Numbered from the stretch's first letter, positions 13,501-24,915 are shown. The stretch is 64,000 nt of DNA from Monocercomonoides exilis (GCA_001643675.2 LSRY02000011.1:1594501-1658500); one strand, 5' to 3'. Notes: a model not told the origin generated them from the letters alone. Numbers and translations: made by a program.

Positions 13501-14619
13501 CCGGATGCTGTTGAAGGATATCCTACCGATTTAATTGTTGGAAGAATAGAACTTAAAATAACGGATATTGTCTTTCGACCATGGAAAACAAATTTAAAAG
13601 GAGACAACGTTTTGGGCGGAGAAGGAAAGCCTTTACCATATAAGCTTATTGTATTTCGCGATGGGCAAGCAAGCATCACGCAAATGGTTGTTATTGGAAG
13701 GAATGAAAACGCAAATGGAGCTTCGTTGATCCCTTATAATATTCACTTGAAGGAAGAGGAGGATGATACTTTATGTGCTTGGGATGATGGACTTATAAGA
13801 TTCGATAAAGCGTATTTAGTGAGTATTGATAGTTGTTCGTTTGTAAACATCAGTGAAGGTGTTATATACTCTTCGTCAATGAAACTAATGTTTGATAATT
13901 GTTCGTTTATTAATAATCATCCTCTTGAAAGTGATTGGAACAAATATCCTTCCTTGCGCCATACAGTCATCATTCATCGCCGCTCTGATTTTGATAATGT
14001 CAAAATAAATTCTTTGACTAAGGAAAGTGATGGGATAGATGGAAAGCCTTTTGGACTGGTGTCAGACAGCGATATTGTAAGTGGAAATGCTATTGAGAAT
14101 ATGAAGTCTGTTTTCTTTACCCCAGTTTTGAAGAATGCTTCAATAAATCAAGTGATTGAAAATGCTGAAGAAAGCGAAAATCCAATTGAAGACAAAAATG
14201 TTGAATTCATAATTCATGGATATAATCTTTTTCCGTGTGGATTAAAATGCGAAGTAACTCAAAAAAGAGCAGGAAAGGAAGAAAGATGGACTGAATGTTC
14301 TGTTTCTGAATATGTTGATGAGAATGAAATGAAAGTCAAAATTCCGCAATCACTGTTAAATTGTAATGACTCAACTTCTTTACTTTTTCATCTTTCGTAT
14401 TCAACGGGGAAAGGTGATGGTAGGCTTAATACTGAAAATTTGATCCTTGTGAAGCAAAAGAAGGAAGAACCAAATAAACTTACAAGTTCTCAAATAGCAA
14501 TTATTATATCAACTACTTGCACGTTTGTTTCCATCTCGGTTGTTGTAGTTGTGGTTGTTGTTTGTTTTATCAGAAAAAAGAAGAGGTCCCAATACAAAGC
14601 CATAAATGACTCTTTATAG
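10597..14619 (+). CDS. beta-helix repeat surface protein with short cytoplasmic tail
   Basis: Single exon of 1340 aa, ATG to TAG. A hydrophobic N-terminus (FVYLLLIMNTF) looks like a signal peptide. The ectodomain has Gly-rich, Cys-containing strands of the type GGGAMIGAMKGTINLKSV and GGGLYVHD..FDECSAPAGG, typical of pectin-lyase-like parallel beta-helices. Three units each begin with a shared signature, a Gly/Asn turn followed by CG, then PC and (T/S)(I/F): CGTEAQPCKTI near residue 55, CGKQGKSPCKSF near 488 and CGRKEDPCDTI near 865. A poly-Ser run (about residues 918-930) interrupts the third unit. A Val-rich transmembrane helix (about 1298-1323) is followed by an 18-residue basic tail (RKKKRSQYKAINDSL). 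It belongs to the same superfamily as the 2605-aa gene at 53-61 kb but lacks the kinase-like tail. A role in cell-surface adhesion or recognition is inferred. Confidence 0.85.
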   Translation: MIDFVYLLLIMNTFTNETCIGSLENIQYCSKQINKYSEENVIFVSSEGNDMIQNCGTEAQPCKTIEKGIDRLGNGGDKKFLKIVDSAILPFGLSLIKDYILTMSSASKQGNYRTLRVDLHELSIKGQNHLLNEKTLKLEHLEFCLFTSSKQPFELRNDVRSSVVLAKGAQSDLALLHCKVQVEKQNEDNSNFSILTVLEGKFSLDDFVFRCASGCYYSSVPILFINPDVNLGNLRRLDLNDMYATKDCLLKLPLTFSIMESHFYSLKRDGGPVILETIGDETAKLIVMLSRLYISFVQSDDSESGGALLFSSLHSESELNILDSFITNCGAQRGGGAMIGAMKGTINLKSVVFGSCRASKEGGGLYVHDVSEMASFVCNNVTFDECSAPAGGCVYANLGNKELKEDGILFKNCFFKENEFYPSCLTVFHEDVVVISKTPFDEASFCCQCENRVVVERKNGSIDHKNDWLRVDSITVNADGEKGKDDEGCGKQGKSPCKSFKKAIESCLPGREFTVLATVDFNETDTEPIYVESKHITIENSLRYYIFVTIALDAGKTQEEESFINVKRNGYLKFSRGDIWINTKKESGRSHGLFSVDGEGSCLVISEVTIAPTDPKLSLNCVLIKIQNGLFTFTDSRITDMTSTYSFLNIKTSEKVEITYSKFESLKTTSTTQSVVTIEEGCISTMINRCEFYSCSSNHKLGGAICVFIGDAKSVCNFGKTLFQDCRNKDINQKINRNSKSESAKKMNDQYNDEASKGGALYIHASDEIIESMACSLAGVKFIECDSDVGKALYISLSGEFSQIQAIEMSFEMKDIYGKGNVAIIEERKEGNVEYVDILAKGEHQLFYYSEELYVRDDNSNEGKSCGRKEDPCDTIYTAVNHGIELGDVSLNVWGKANVNRPFAPKQFITLLSSTDSSSSSSSSSSSSLIANENRGILQIGTKMEEKVTCVFGSLRYMMQFNGIDIEYPDAVEGYPTDLIVGRIELKITDIVFRPWKTNLKGDNVLGGEGKPLPYKLIVFRDGQASITQMVVIGRNENANGASLIPYNIHLKEEEDDTLCAWDDGLIRFDKAYLVSIDSCSFVNISEGVIYSSSMKLMFDNCSFINNHPLESDWNKYPSLRHTVIIHRRSDFDNVKINSLTKESDGIDGKPFGLVSDSDIVSGNAIENMKSVFFTPVLKNASINQVIENAEESENPIEDKNVEFIIHGYNLFPCGLKCEVTQKRAGKEERWTECSVSEYVDENEMKVKIPQSLLNCNDSTSLLFHLSYSTGKGDGRLNTENLILVKQKKEEPNKLTSSQIAIIISTTCTFVSISVVVVVVVVCFIRKKKRSQYKAINDSL

Positions 14620-15298
14620 GTTTTCTTAAATAATTGAAATAGAGTTTGAAATTTATTTTTGTTTTTTTTTTTTTTTTTTTTTTTTTTTGAAAGAAATTTA
14701 AATATTACTCGTTTTTGGATTTATGATTCCAACATCTGTAGAACCTGCTTTACAAACTTAATTTTTTGAAAATTCTGTCATGTCAAGAGACTGTTTAAAC
14801 CCTATTGCATCGTCATCTTATTATGTTTATTGTGTTTTATTGTGTTTTGCAAGCTTTTGTGATTTCATTTTTTGAGATTCAGAGAAGTTGAGTAACATTC
14901 ATTAATATTCTATGTTTTTGTCGCTTTTTCATCTTAATCTCGTGAGTGTTTGTTATTTGTAAATGGATTTAAAGTTGAATTAATTTGGAATTTTTTAAAA
15001 GAGAACATATTTTTATTCAAGTTCTAATTTTGTTTTTCATTTCTTAATCGGAAATAACAATATGCAAACTTTTGTTTTAAGAATTATGTTTGAGAAATGC
15101 AATAATTCACTTATCTCGACTTTTTAAAAAAAAGAAATATGAAGAAATGAATTTCGATATTTTTGCTGGAATTAAAAATAAAAACTGATAAATAACCTTA
15201 GTGGGTTAAGTAAATATTCAAAGATGTACAATACAAATTCAACTTGAACATCAAAAAACTTTTATGTTCCTTTTTAAAAGTTTGTGTCAATCATGTGT
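14620..15298. other. convergent intergenic spacer with poly-T tract
   Basis: AT-rich spacer between the 3' ends of the beta-helix gene and EF2. It holds a 27-nt T run at 14662-14688 and no coding signal that I can support. Confidence 0.6.
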
Positions 15299-17929
15299 TT
15301 AAAGTTTATCAGTGAATGTATCAGGTTTTGGAACATCTTCTGCCAATCCCTTACGCTTTCTGATTGCTCTGACGGTGGTGTAGCATCTGGATCCAACATC
15401 ATAAGCTGTACCTTGGACAAGTTGCCAATGGTCGAACACGCATTGTGGGAAGGCTTGTCCTGAAGTGTGTGAGCGAAGATCTGCTGTGAATCCAAATGAT
15501 TCAGAGACGGGCAGGTAGGCTTTGACCTGCACAAGAGGAGTACCCATTCTTGGTTCTTCAGCTGTGACCTGACCTCTTCTCTTGTTCAAGCATGAGTAGA
15601 TACCACCGACAGCATCTTGTGGAGATGTGATATCAACAAGGAACATTGGTTCAAGAAGAGTTGGTTGTGCATACAATTCAGAGGCATACAAGCATGATCT
15701 GATTGGTTGAACCATCTGAGATGCACCTCTATGAATTGCATCAGTATGAAGAACAACATCAGTAACATTGAAACGGATTCCTCTCATGGTTTCATCGCAC
15801 TGTGGCCCCTTTCTTGTAACCCATGAGAATGCTTGTTCGAATGAATCCTTGACTTCATCCAAATATTGCACAGCTTTTGTTTTATCGACAATCATGTTGG
15901 GTCCTCTTCCATCGGGTCCAAAGCACCAGATCTTTCTTGAGTCAGTTGGATCCCAGTTGTATTTAGAAACGAGATCTTTTCCCATTTCCTTCACATCTTT
16001 CTCTGGTCCGTAGTTTCCTTTCTCAATCTCTTCAACAAGCTCGTCATCCAAAGGTTCAGCTTCCATGAACACTCTGTTGTGCTTGTTTGGTGATTTGGCC
16101 AAGGCGATTGTGCTTGATTTCTCCTGAATTGTTTCGCAGTATTGCACGACGGGATCGCTAATCTTGACTTGGGTTCCACCCATGAAATCGTCCTGAAGAT
16201 CTTTCAAGCAAATTTCAAGATGAAGTTCACCAGCACCAGCAATGACGTGCTCGCCAGAGTCTGATGTTGAAATGACGCACAATGGATCAGATTTTGCCAG
16301 ACGCTTCAGACCTTCAACCAATTTTGGCAAATCGTTCATGTTCTTTGGCTCAACAGCAACACGCACGACTGGAGAGACAGAGAACTTCATGGTAGCAATG
16401 TTGTATGCATCATCAAAATCAGTGATGGTTCCTGATTTTGTCAGATATTGATCAACACCAACAAGGCAGACAGTGTTACCGCAAGGAACATCTTCAACAG
16501 GCTCGAATTTTCTTCCCATGAACAGAACGCATCTTTGGATGTTCTTGATGAACAAATCGTCTTTCTTTCCGTGGATGAAGTTTGGTCCCTGCATTCTAAC
16601 CTTCATTCCTGTTCTAACAGTTCCTGAGAAGACACGTCCGAATGCATAGAAACGTGATTTATCAGCTGGCACCATCTTTGAAACATAGAGCATCAAAGGT
16701 CCATCTGGGTTACAGTCACGAATGGCAATAGCTGCAGCATCGTCCATTGGTCCTGTGTACAAGTTTTCAACTCTGTATTTCTGTGATTGAACTGGAGATG
16801 GCAAGTTCAAGATGATAGTTTCCAGAAGGGCATCAGCTGCTGGCATCCAGTTTTGCATCACAGCCTTCAGCAATTTTCTCTCTGTGAAAGCTTCCTGTTC
16901 TGTTGTCAGATGGATTTTCATTTGAGTCATAACTTTTGTCAATCTTTCCATGTTCTTTGTCATGATGGCATCAAACACTTGGTACAATGGATCCAAGATG
17001 AATTGCACAAATCCACGTTTCAATTTTTTGCCATCAGCATCGGTATCGGTATCTTGCCACTTCTTTGTTTTGGGGTTGAAGAACCAGTCTCCCCAAAGTT
17101 TCTTGACAAGATCAGCTTCTGGTGTCTGGAATTTTGCTGCATAGAATTGAGCAAAACGACGCAATGTGAAACCAAATTGATGAAGACCAGATCCGAACAC
17201 AACAGTTCCGGCAACTGGGTTGGCTTCAACTTCACCAAGTTTATCATCGTGATATGTTGCAATCAACACGTTGATATCTTCAATGTTTCTCTGGAATTTT
17301 TGGTATGCCTCTTCTGGATCTGATTTCAATTCAAGGATCACACGATCGATTTTGTTCATCATAAGAACAGGCACCACACGCTCTGCGAGAGCTTGTCTCA
17401 ACACAGTTTCAGTCTGGACGCACACACCTTCGACTGAATCTACGACAACGACAGCACCATCAGTCACACGAATAGCAGCTGACACTTCACTTGAAAAGTC
17501 AACGTGACCGGGTGAATCAATGATGTTGATAAGGTATCCGTCTCTTTTATCTTTTCCAGGAACCTGGAATTCGTAGTACAAAGAGATACCAGTTGATTTG
17601 ATTGTGATACCTCTTTCCTGTTCATCTTCACGTGTATCCATAATACGTGCATCACCAGCCTGTTGTTGGCCAATAATACCAGCCTTCTCGACCAGAGAAT
17701 CAGTCAATGTTGACTTTCCTGTTTGACATGTTCAATGAATTGAGATCAAAAGCAAATGCAATCACAAATTGCAATTATAATCAAAAAGCATCACAAAATA
17801 AGGTGAGATCAAATCACAAAAATTTAAACAAAACGAACCATGATCGACATGAGCAATAACAGACATGTTTCTGATATTGTGGCGGTTTCCCATGTGTTCT
17901 CTCAATTGAGCGACAGTAAAGTTCACCAT
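15299..17929 (-). CDS. EF2: translation elongation factor 2
   Basis: Two exons: 17929-17839 and 17718-15299 (TAA). They are separated by a 120-nt intron (GTTCGT...ACAG) that splits the Gly codon of the P-loop. The product is 836 aa, the usual EF2 length (yeast 842). It is the GTPase that translocates tRNA and mRNA on the ribosome. Visible motifs are AHVDHGKST (P-loop), [17 protein letters not shown] (switch I region), [14 protein letters not shown], and the conserved domain IV/V C-terminus [20 protein letters not shown]. The diphthamide-site His is present (residue 693, 143 residues from the C-terminus exactly as in yeast), but the loop after it reads [12 protein letters not shown] instead of the near-invariant RGGGQIIPTxRR. 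The start is fixed by conservation of MVNFTV at the N-terminus. Identity is certain. Confidence 0.97.
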
Positions 17930-18055
17930 TTTTGCTGATAGATTTCAAATTATATTTCAAAGAAGAAAAAGGAAGTGAATAAAATCAAATATCCAGCAAA
18001 TCTAAAATGATTCGAGGCGAGTTTTAATATCCTTAAATAAATTTTTCATATAATA

Positions 18056-18704
18056 ATGGGTCGATTGGGTTATGAGAATTTTAAAATCTCTAAAAATGTG
18101 AAAGAGAGAATTGCCGCAAATGTTTTGTTAAATATTTCTGTTATAAGTTGTTATGTATGAGATATTCCTTATTTATTGAGCGTTGTAAAAGAATTTTTTC
18201 CAAACTGTTTACGTTTAATTTGGAATATTTCCTTTGTTTTGAATTGTCAAATTATAATTTTTCAATCGGTTATTTTTCTGAGAAAAAGAAATAACTTTTT
18301 GTTTTGCAGCACTTACAAAAGCTCCAGTCTGAATGGGAAAGAAATAATTCTGAGATTATCAAATGAATGTGTTTCCTTTGAAATTGCACTATTTTTTGTT
18401 AAATCTTTCATGAACTGTACGCTCTTAAATCAACAAATTGCTTCAATTTGTTATGAGAAATTGATTCTTGATCGTATTCGAAAAATTTTTCATTTTCATA
18501 TCTGGGCTGTATGTTCTGAAACATGCAATTGCTGCACTACTACACCTTCCTTTAAATATAACGGATATATTATTTTTTGTTTTAATGAGCAAAATAAGTC
18601 CATCAATGATTGCATGGGTTTTGTGCTCAATTTTATTATTTAAGCCCCATCGTCTTTTATCTCTTCGTATTTTATTTCTGTTGGGGAAATGCTCATCACA
18701 ATAA
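18056..18704 (+). pseudogene. possible degenerate small gene
   Basis: A plus-strand ATG at 18056 opens MGRLGYENFKISKNVKERIA... and runs to a possible 5' splice site (GTATGAG near 18156). Open, moderately coding-like frames follow to about 18643 (TYKSSSLNGKEIILRLSNEC...). A hydrophobic frame follows at 18489-18704 (LKHAIAALLHLPLNITDILF). The frames cannot be joined without invoking unsupported introns or frameshifts, so this may be a decayed membrane-protein gene or chance. No family is recognised. Confidence 0.25.
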
Positions 18705-19554
18705 TATGATTTCAAAGATTTGTATTTAATTCTTCAATGTTGTTAATCGTTCAAGTCATTTGCAGCGGACAATTTTTAAAATTTAAAACGATAAAATTTG
18801 ATTAGTTTTGAATATCGCATTTTGAATAAATTCCACGAAAACTGATAAATAACCGTTTATTATCAATTTTTTCCATTTCTGGTGATATTGTCAGAAAATG
18901 ATAGTATTTGTTAATATTTGTCAATTCTAGTTGAATTTTGGATTATTATCATGAAAAGAGAGAGTTTTTTATTTTTATGGATTTTTTTTATTTAATTTTC
19001 TTTATTTTTTGGAAAGATGTGGAAAATTGGGTCCCGATTTTTAACTGGGGTAGAATATTCACTTTTATGAAAAAATCAATAATTTGTTTCAAACTTTAAC
19101 TGAAATCGTTAATTTATTTTTCTGACATTCTCATGAAAAATATAATATAGAAATGTTCAAAAATCGAGGAAAGTCTTTGAAAGTTCCATGTGGAACAAAT
19201 TTCATATTGCAAAAAATATTGTCCCAACTGTTAAATAATATGAATATTTCACCAAATTCAGCACACCAGAATGTTTCATTCTTCGAATGATGTTTTTTGT
19301 TAAAAAAAAATGAGATTTTTATTGAAAATCCTTTCAGAACATTATTTTAAAATCTTCATACTCAAGGTGGAACAGATTTATTCAAAAATTATTTGTTGAT
19401 GATGAAAAGATAACTAAAAAAATGATGAAAAATATTCAGATTCTTATTTTTACAACTCAATTATTTTTTGGATTTTATGATCAAGAAAAATTAAGAAGAA
19501 AATAATTTGAAGAGTGCAGAAAATTTGAATATTTCCATCAATAGATGAATTGTG

Positions 19555-19680
19555 AATAGTATTTTTTTATTTGAATAAATTCAACTTATTTGAATGAATT
19601 GAGTTTTTCTTAAATGAAGTCATGTTATTTCAAATGGTTGAAGTGACACTTGAATAAAGTGCGATACACTTAAATAAATA
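19555..19680. repeat. degenerate TTTGAATAAAT-type minisatellite
   Basis: Loose tandem variants of a roughly 18-nt motif built on TATTTGAATAAATTC / ATTTGAATGAATTGAG. A similar array, apparently in the opposite orientation, lies at 23.51-23.64 kb, so the two flank the pseudogene between them. Confidence 0.4.
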
Positions 19681-20049
19681 ATTTGTGAAAAAATGGTGAA
19701 CACAAATTATAAAATTTTTTCGTTAAATCTTTTACTTTATCAACAGAATAATTGAAAAATTCCTAAAAATTTATTATTTTATTTATACAAAAATAAATTT
19801 TCAGATGTGTTTAAAGATGATTTTCTTTGATAAAATGAGCTTGAAATATCGAAAATTTAGAAGTTAATACTTGTTATTCGATTCTCTTTTGACTTTTTTA
19901 TTTTTCATTTGATCATCGAATAATTTTGTATCTTAAACAAAAGTTTGCTTCTATTGATGTTCGTGGAGATATCTTCCACCAAGAAATTCAATATCTCTGA
20001 AGCGCACAGCTGAATTCGCAGGTTAATGCAGCTTTCTCCTTCGTAGCTT

Positions 20050-22913
20050 TCTCCATTATGTGGATATATTCTAATTTTATTTTAGATATCTTTCTCAATG
20101 CAACTCAATATTCTTCTCTCTGCATTCTTCTCCACCTACCTCAAATGAGTATTAAATGATGTGATTATCGTTATCATTTCGACTGCCTTCGGATTTATCT
20201 TTATGATGTCGTTCACAATCTCAATGAATTGTTTCGCTTCTTCTTTTGTTTTCTTTATCAAATAGTTGCTGCGATATGTGCAACAAGCACATTCAATAAT
20301 ACCACAACAAATAAAACGGTCGCAACCAATTTAATCGATGATTATCCTACCTTTTCTCCTTCAACATTTCTTTCATCTCCTTTTGATTGAAGTTTTCTTC
20401 TGTGTTTCAGAATGAATGGATCAATTGAAGAATGCGAGCTAGCACTCTCTTACAGAAGGCTCACAGGCTCTTCCGTTGTTTCAGAAGCCATTCACACTAT
20501 TAATGCTGGAATGACTACAAGAATTAAAGTTTCATTTTCAAAAAGTTGTGCATGCAGTGGAAATATCTGAGCTTGTGAATCGAATCATTGAATGAATCAA
20601 CCTGGAGAGCCAAGCAACAGGGCAGAAGCAAGAAACATGCAAGATCAATCGCAAGAGTGTTGCCTTGCTGGTGAGACTTCACTGAGTGAAGCTGCGGAAT
20701 GAAGAACGAAGAGGTTCTTTCTGAAGTAATTCCAGAGAGACTGCATCCCAAGCTCAATACCCAAAGTGATGAGTACTCTTTTAAGCCATCTCCGCCTTTC
20801 AGACTCTGAATGTTCAGCAGCGCATGGTCTGAACAGACGATGTTGTTCCTCATTGATGGATAGCCTGCTGCATTCGGGATGTTGTTGGCAAACAATCCAA
20901 ATTGTGCGGATATGCTTCTTCCTGACACAAATAACCCTCCTTTTAATGAATTGGCGGTTGTGGTGTTTTTCATTACTCCTGAACAATTGGAAAGATCGAT
21001 CATGGAGCCATTCCACTCACATAGCTCTTCAAATGGTTCTTTGTTAGCTCTCAACTCTTGTGTGCTTGCTGCTACATCATACACGCATGAAGATAAGCAA
21101 ACATCCGATAAATTCGTCAAAGCAGCAATTCTCCCCTTTTCTGAGGATGAAATTCATTTTTGGTTGGTGCAATTCTCTAATTCCACCAACAAAGATGAAG
21201 ATGAAGCGGCCAAACAGCACGGACCAAAGGAATTTCTGGTTATGTTTTGAAATGAAGACTGCTTCAGCAGGAATGTCGAAGCATTCGATGTCACTCTCAC
21301 TGCACACCCATCCCCAAACACGGTGTTTGAAACAGCCAAGAAATTCATCTCAACATACGTTTCTTGGCATTCAACAGAAACCAACGATTCACTTGAAATG
21401 AGAGCATCATCGAATTCCAAATGAATGCCCTGGATGTTTGAATGCCCTCCAGAACCATCTGAGGAAAACACAATCACGCTTGATCCGCTCGGAGTGCCTC
21501 TCATCTGAATGTTCTGGAGCTGGCAGTCTTTGCAGTTGCGTAGAACGAGGCCTGATCGCTGGGCGCTGCAATTGGATGCATGCACCTGCTGTATGGACAG
21601 CTTTGCCAGTTCGTGGGAATCCATCAGCACTCCAGTAACAACATCTGTGAAATTCAGAAATGCACATTAGAAATATTCCCCACGACTTGTCACCAGGCAT
21701 GAAGAACTGAGACAGAGGCAAGCAAAAGTGCAGTCAGAAATCGTCAATCTTCCACCACTCATTTCAACAATCGAGCAATTCAGTTCAATTTCAGATCCTC
21801 CACCAGAAGCTACTTGAGCAAATATTGTGTCTGCAATCGACAAGTTGCCATCAGTCAGTGATAATAAAATGGAGTGCGGAGAAGAAAAAACTCTTCCAAA
21901 CAAAAACGAAAGAAATTCGATTTTGACTCTCGATGAGCACGAAATGAGACTGCTCGCCTTGCTATCAATGCTGCTGTTCAGCACAACATTCCCTCTTTCT
22001 CCTTCTTCATCCAGCGACTTGAGCCAAACATCGCAAGCGCTTGCTTCCACTGTCACCTCAGCGCTTTTGTCAATCAGAAAACTGCTGTAAACTGAAGGAA
22101 TGATGTGGGGCAGAGCTTCATTCAAGGAAATGCACGGTTCGCTCATTGCGCCACGCTGCTGCGAATCAGAAGCGTTGTCCGTTGTTGAAGATGCAAATAT
22201 TGTCTCGCTCTGATACACAACCACAAGCAGCAACAGATCTTGCTCATCAGCATAGTCAGGTGCTGTGCATCCACACATCGCAAACTCCCTGACAAACTGT
22301 GCTCTGAAATCGAGCTGGAAGAGCTCAACGCTGATTTGAGATTTGATGTTTGTGCATTTCACAGACACGTCTATTCGCACAAATGTTTTGTTCCCCATGA
22401 ATGTGGTGTTTTTTTACATAAAAGGAAGCAGGCCATCACTTGTGATCGAAGAGCAATCTAGGAATATTGCACCTCCTCTTCCACTTTCCGAGCAGAAGCA
22501 CGAGGAGACAGCTGAAAAATGGAATTCAAAAAACCTTCCTTCGCTCAATTTCATGATCATCCCTCCACCGCTCTCGCTCTGTCTGTTTCCACTGTTCTTG
22601 ATCGATGTATTTTGCAAATGAACGCTGCAAGACTTACAACCAGTGCAGCTGATGATGGAGGGTTCAGAAGGAATATTTTGGAGAAGCGAGCGAAGGAACA
22701 GCATTTGAGTTATGCTGTTGAACTGCAGCCTTCATTCAATCTCTGAGACTCGTCTTGAAATTCAGCCTGCGCAAATACTGCCACAACGCTTTTGCGCATC
22801 AGTTCAATATTGCTCATCGAAACATTTATCATGTCAAACTGCTGCCAAGCGATGCAATGAGGATGCTTTCTTCGGCTTGGATGAATTTGAATAAGCAGCT
22901 CGATAATATGCAT
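20050..22913 (-). pseudogene. dead copy of the beta-helix receptor-pseudokinase family
   Basis: One minus-strand frame from 22704 to 20524 is colinear with the C-terminal half of the 2605-aa protein at 53-61 kb, but three in-frame stops break it: TAA at 22416-22414, TAA at 21669-21667 and TGA at 21156-21154. A frameshift near 22715-22735 separates an upstream beta-helix-like piece. Similarity is easy to see: CEWNGSMIDLSNC against CGWNGSLIDAENS, and GGDGLKEYSSLWVLSLGCSL against GGDGIEKNASLWILDEGCKL. Below 20524 the match continues with more stops and shifts through the stalk (SASSHSSIDPFILK against SASSTESFVLK), the transmembrane segment (KLVATVLFVVVLLNVLVAHI) and the juxtamembrane region (IVNDIIKINPKAVEMITI against IVEDTVKKDPKLIEMMTM). 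It fades out before the kinase-like domain. The 5' limit is uncertain. Confidence 0.85.
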
Positions 22914-23509
22914 GTTTCATACAGACAGGAGACGATGCAACAAGGAATGTCTGCTCGAGAAGCGCAGTCAAATAGCAAGAGAAAAATAATTGAATTTCGT
23001 TCATTATTCAATGACATAATGAATACATGTTTCTTTATTTTTTTAGAATTTTCAAAAAAGTTCTATCAATTTCATATATTGTCCGATGATTTTCTCAAGT
23101 CTTTTAATGTTATCGAACCAATCTTAGCATAAATGCTAGTTGTTTGCGTATATATTGGTGCAAACAAATTTGTTCTATTTGCTCAATATAAAAATATATA
23201 ATTCTTGAAATAATTCACGAAATTCTTCTTTTTATCAATTATCAAAACTGTAAAAACATGTGGATTGCATTCATATAAGTTAAATAATCAACGAATGTAA
23301 CGTTGATATGTTTTGAATCGTTTGTTTGTGAAAAAGAATTTAAACAGTTTAATAAACATTTTGATCATTTCGATCATTAAAAATTTTGATGAAAACAACA
23401 AAAATCATTCGCAAAACAACATAGTTAATTTACAAATAATATATGTGTGTTTTTGCGATCAATTTTTTATACATCAAAAATATTTGTTTTTTATATAAAT
23501 TTTCGTAAC

Positions 23510-23640
23510 TCAAATGAACTCAGTCTATCTCAAATGAACTCGATTTATTCAAATAAACTCGAACTATTCGAATAAACATGAGTTCATTTGAATAAACCTG
23601 GTTTATTTAAATGAAAAAAATCTATTCAAAATTCATCTAA
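23510..23640. repeat. degenerate TCAAATGAACTC-type minisatellite
   Basis: Repeated variants of TCAAATGAACTC / TCAAATAAACTC with period near 18 nt. Reverse-complemented, it resembles the array at 19.56-19.68 kb. Confidence 0.45.
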
Positions 23641-24301
23641 TTTTAGAAAATAACGGGTTGTTTTTTTGAAAAGAAATTGAAACTCACCTAAATTTTGAAA
23701 GTTGTTGGACATTTGTATTCTTTTTATGAAACAAATTTATTCAAAGATACAGCTTTTTTTAAAAAATTCAATATAATACGATGAAAAAATTTTTACACAA
23801 TTATTTCCTTTTTTTTTTTTTTTTTTTTTTTTGATGACAAAAATTTCATATTTTTCCCCATATTCTGTGTTGTTTAAATTAAAAATATTTTATTTTCATT
23901 TTGCAAGGTAAAGTGTGCACTTAACTCAATTTGTTGGAATCATTTTTTTCTCAAGAATTGAGATAATTAGTTTTTAGAGATTTTCGAAAAATGAAAATTG
24001 AATTATAAATGTCTTTCTTGTTTTGAATAGTTCCTTTTGAACATCTGCATCACATGCCTTTTGACATGATCATTTTTGGAGTGATATGACATGACTGAAA
24101 TTTTTTTCATTCACTTCTATAAAAAAATATATCTAAAAATTTTGAACAATAAATGCAAATAAAAATTGATAAGTTTAAGTTTTTCATCAAATATTATTCA
24201 TAGTGTTTTTTAAAGTTTCATTTATTTAAAAATGTTCATTTTTTATTTTGAAATGAACAACAGGTTGTGTCGTGATTATTTTTTTGCGGCACAAATACCA
24301 C

Positions 24302-24349
24302 AGCACTCACGATCCTGCAAGGCACTGACTGACGAGTGCTAACTTTTTT
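24302..24349 (+). other. isolated hairpin followed by T run
   Basis: AGCACTC (24302-24308) pairs perfectly with GAGTGCT (24334-24340) around a 25-nt loop. TTTTTT follows at 24344-24349. This patch is GC-richer than the surrounding desert. Hairpin plus T run could be the end of a Pol III transcript, but no A/B box or known RNA fold is recognisable. Confidence 0.25.
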
Positions 24350-24875
24350 CAAATCGAAGCAGATGTTCATATCCTTTTATTGTATTTCCAAGCAAAAATA
24401 AAAATAGAACATTATCATTATATTTCTTTTCCCACTCGCTTCACTTCGACGATATGGAAAAAAAGGCTTGGTGACATTCTTATTTCCAAAATGGTGAAAT
24501 TAAGATTTGGATGTTAAAAATTTTTTGATAAAAATATTCAAAATTCATTTACTTATGAAATTTTTATATAAGGAACTTCCAAAAAGATTTTTATCGAAAG
24601 GATGATTATTTTTTAAACCCGAGTTTTTTCAATCGTAATTTTCTGCACGTGAATAAACCTTTTATTTTGATAAATGAACACCAAAAAGTTTCGACTCTAT
24701 TCAAAGAAAAAAATAATACTTATGCAATATGTAACTATTTCATAAGAATTCAATTATTGTCCATTTTTAATATGACAGAAAAATTCTTTTCCAGAAAAAA
24801 AAAATAAATAAATAAATATAAAAATATTCAAATTAAATAAAATTAAAAAATAAAAAATATAAATAAAAAATAATA

Positions 24876-24878
<3 letters not shown>

Positions 24879-24913
<35 letters not shown>
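24879..24913. repeat. poly-A tract
   Basis: A run of about 35 A, preceded by degenerate AAAT/AATA repeats from about 24.8 kb. It could be a slippage product or the tail of an old retrocopy. No target duplication or retrocopy body is evident. Confidence 0.6.

Positions 24914-24915
<2 letters not shown>

Larger units (their letters stand above)
17930..20049. other. AT-rich desert upstream of EF2
   Basis: Mostly very AT-rich sequence. The first part must hold the EF2 promoter, although no element is recognisable. The only coding-like signal is the weak plus-strand patch at 18056-18704, listed separately. A degenerate minisatellite lies near 19.56-19.68 kb. Confidence 0.5.

Noticed and set aside
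15299-17707. EF2 starting at the non-ATG codon at 17707
   Set aside because: The conserved N-terminus with the P-loop is on an upstream exon (ATG at 17929) across a 120-nt intron.
20050-22913. Reassigned stop codons (TAA read as Gln, as in some oxymonads)
   Set aside because: EF2, SmD1 and the beta-helix genes end at TAA or TAG where homology ends, long genes encode Gln with CAA/CAG, and the interrupted copy also has a TGA and frameshifts.
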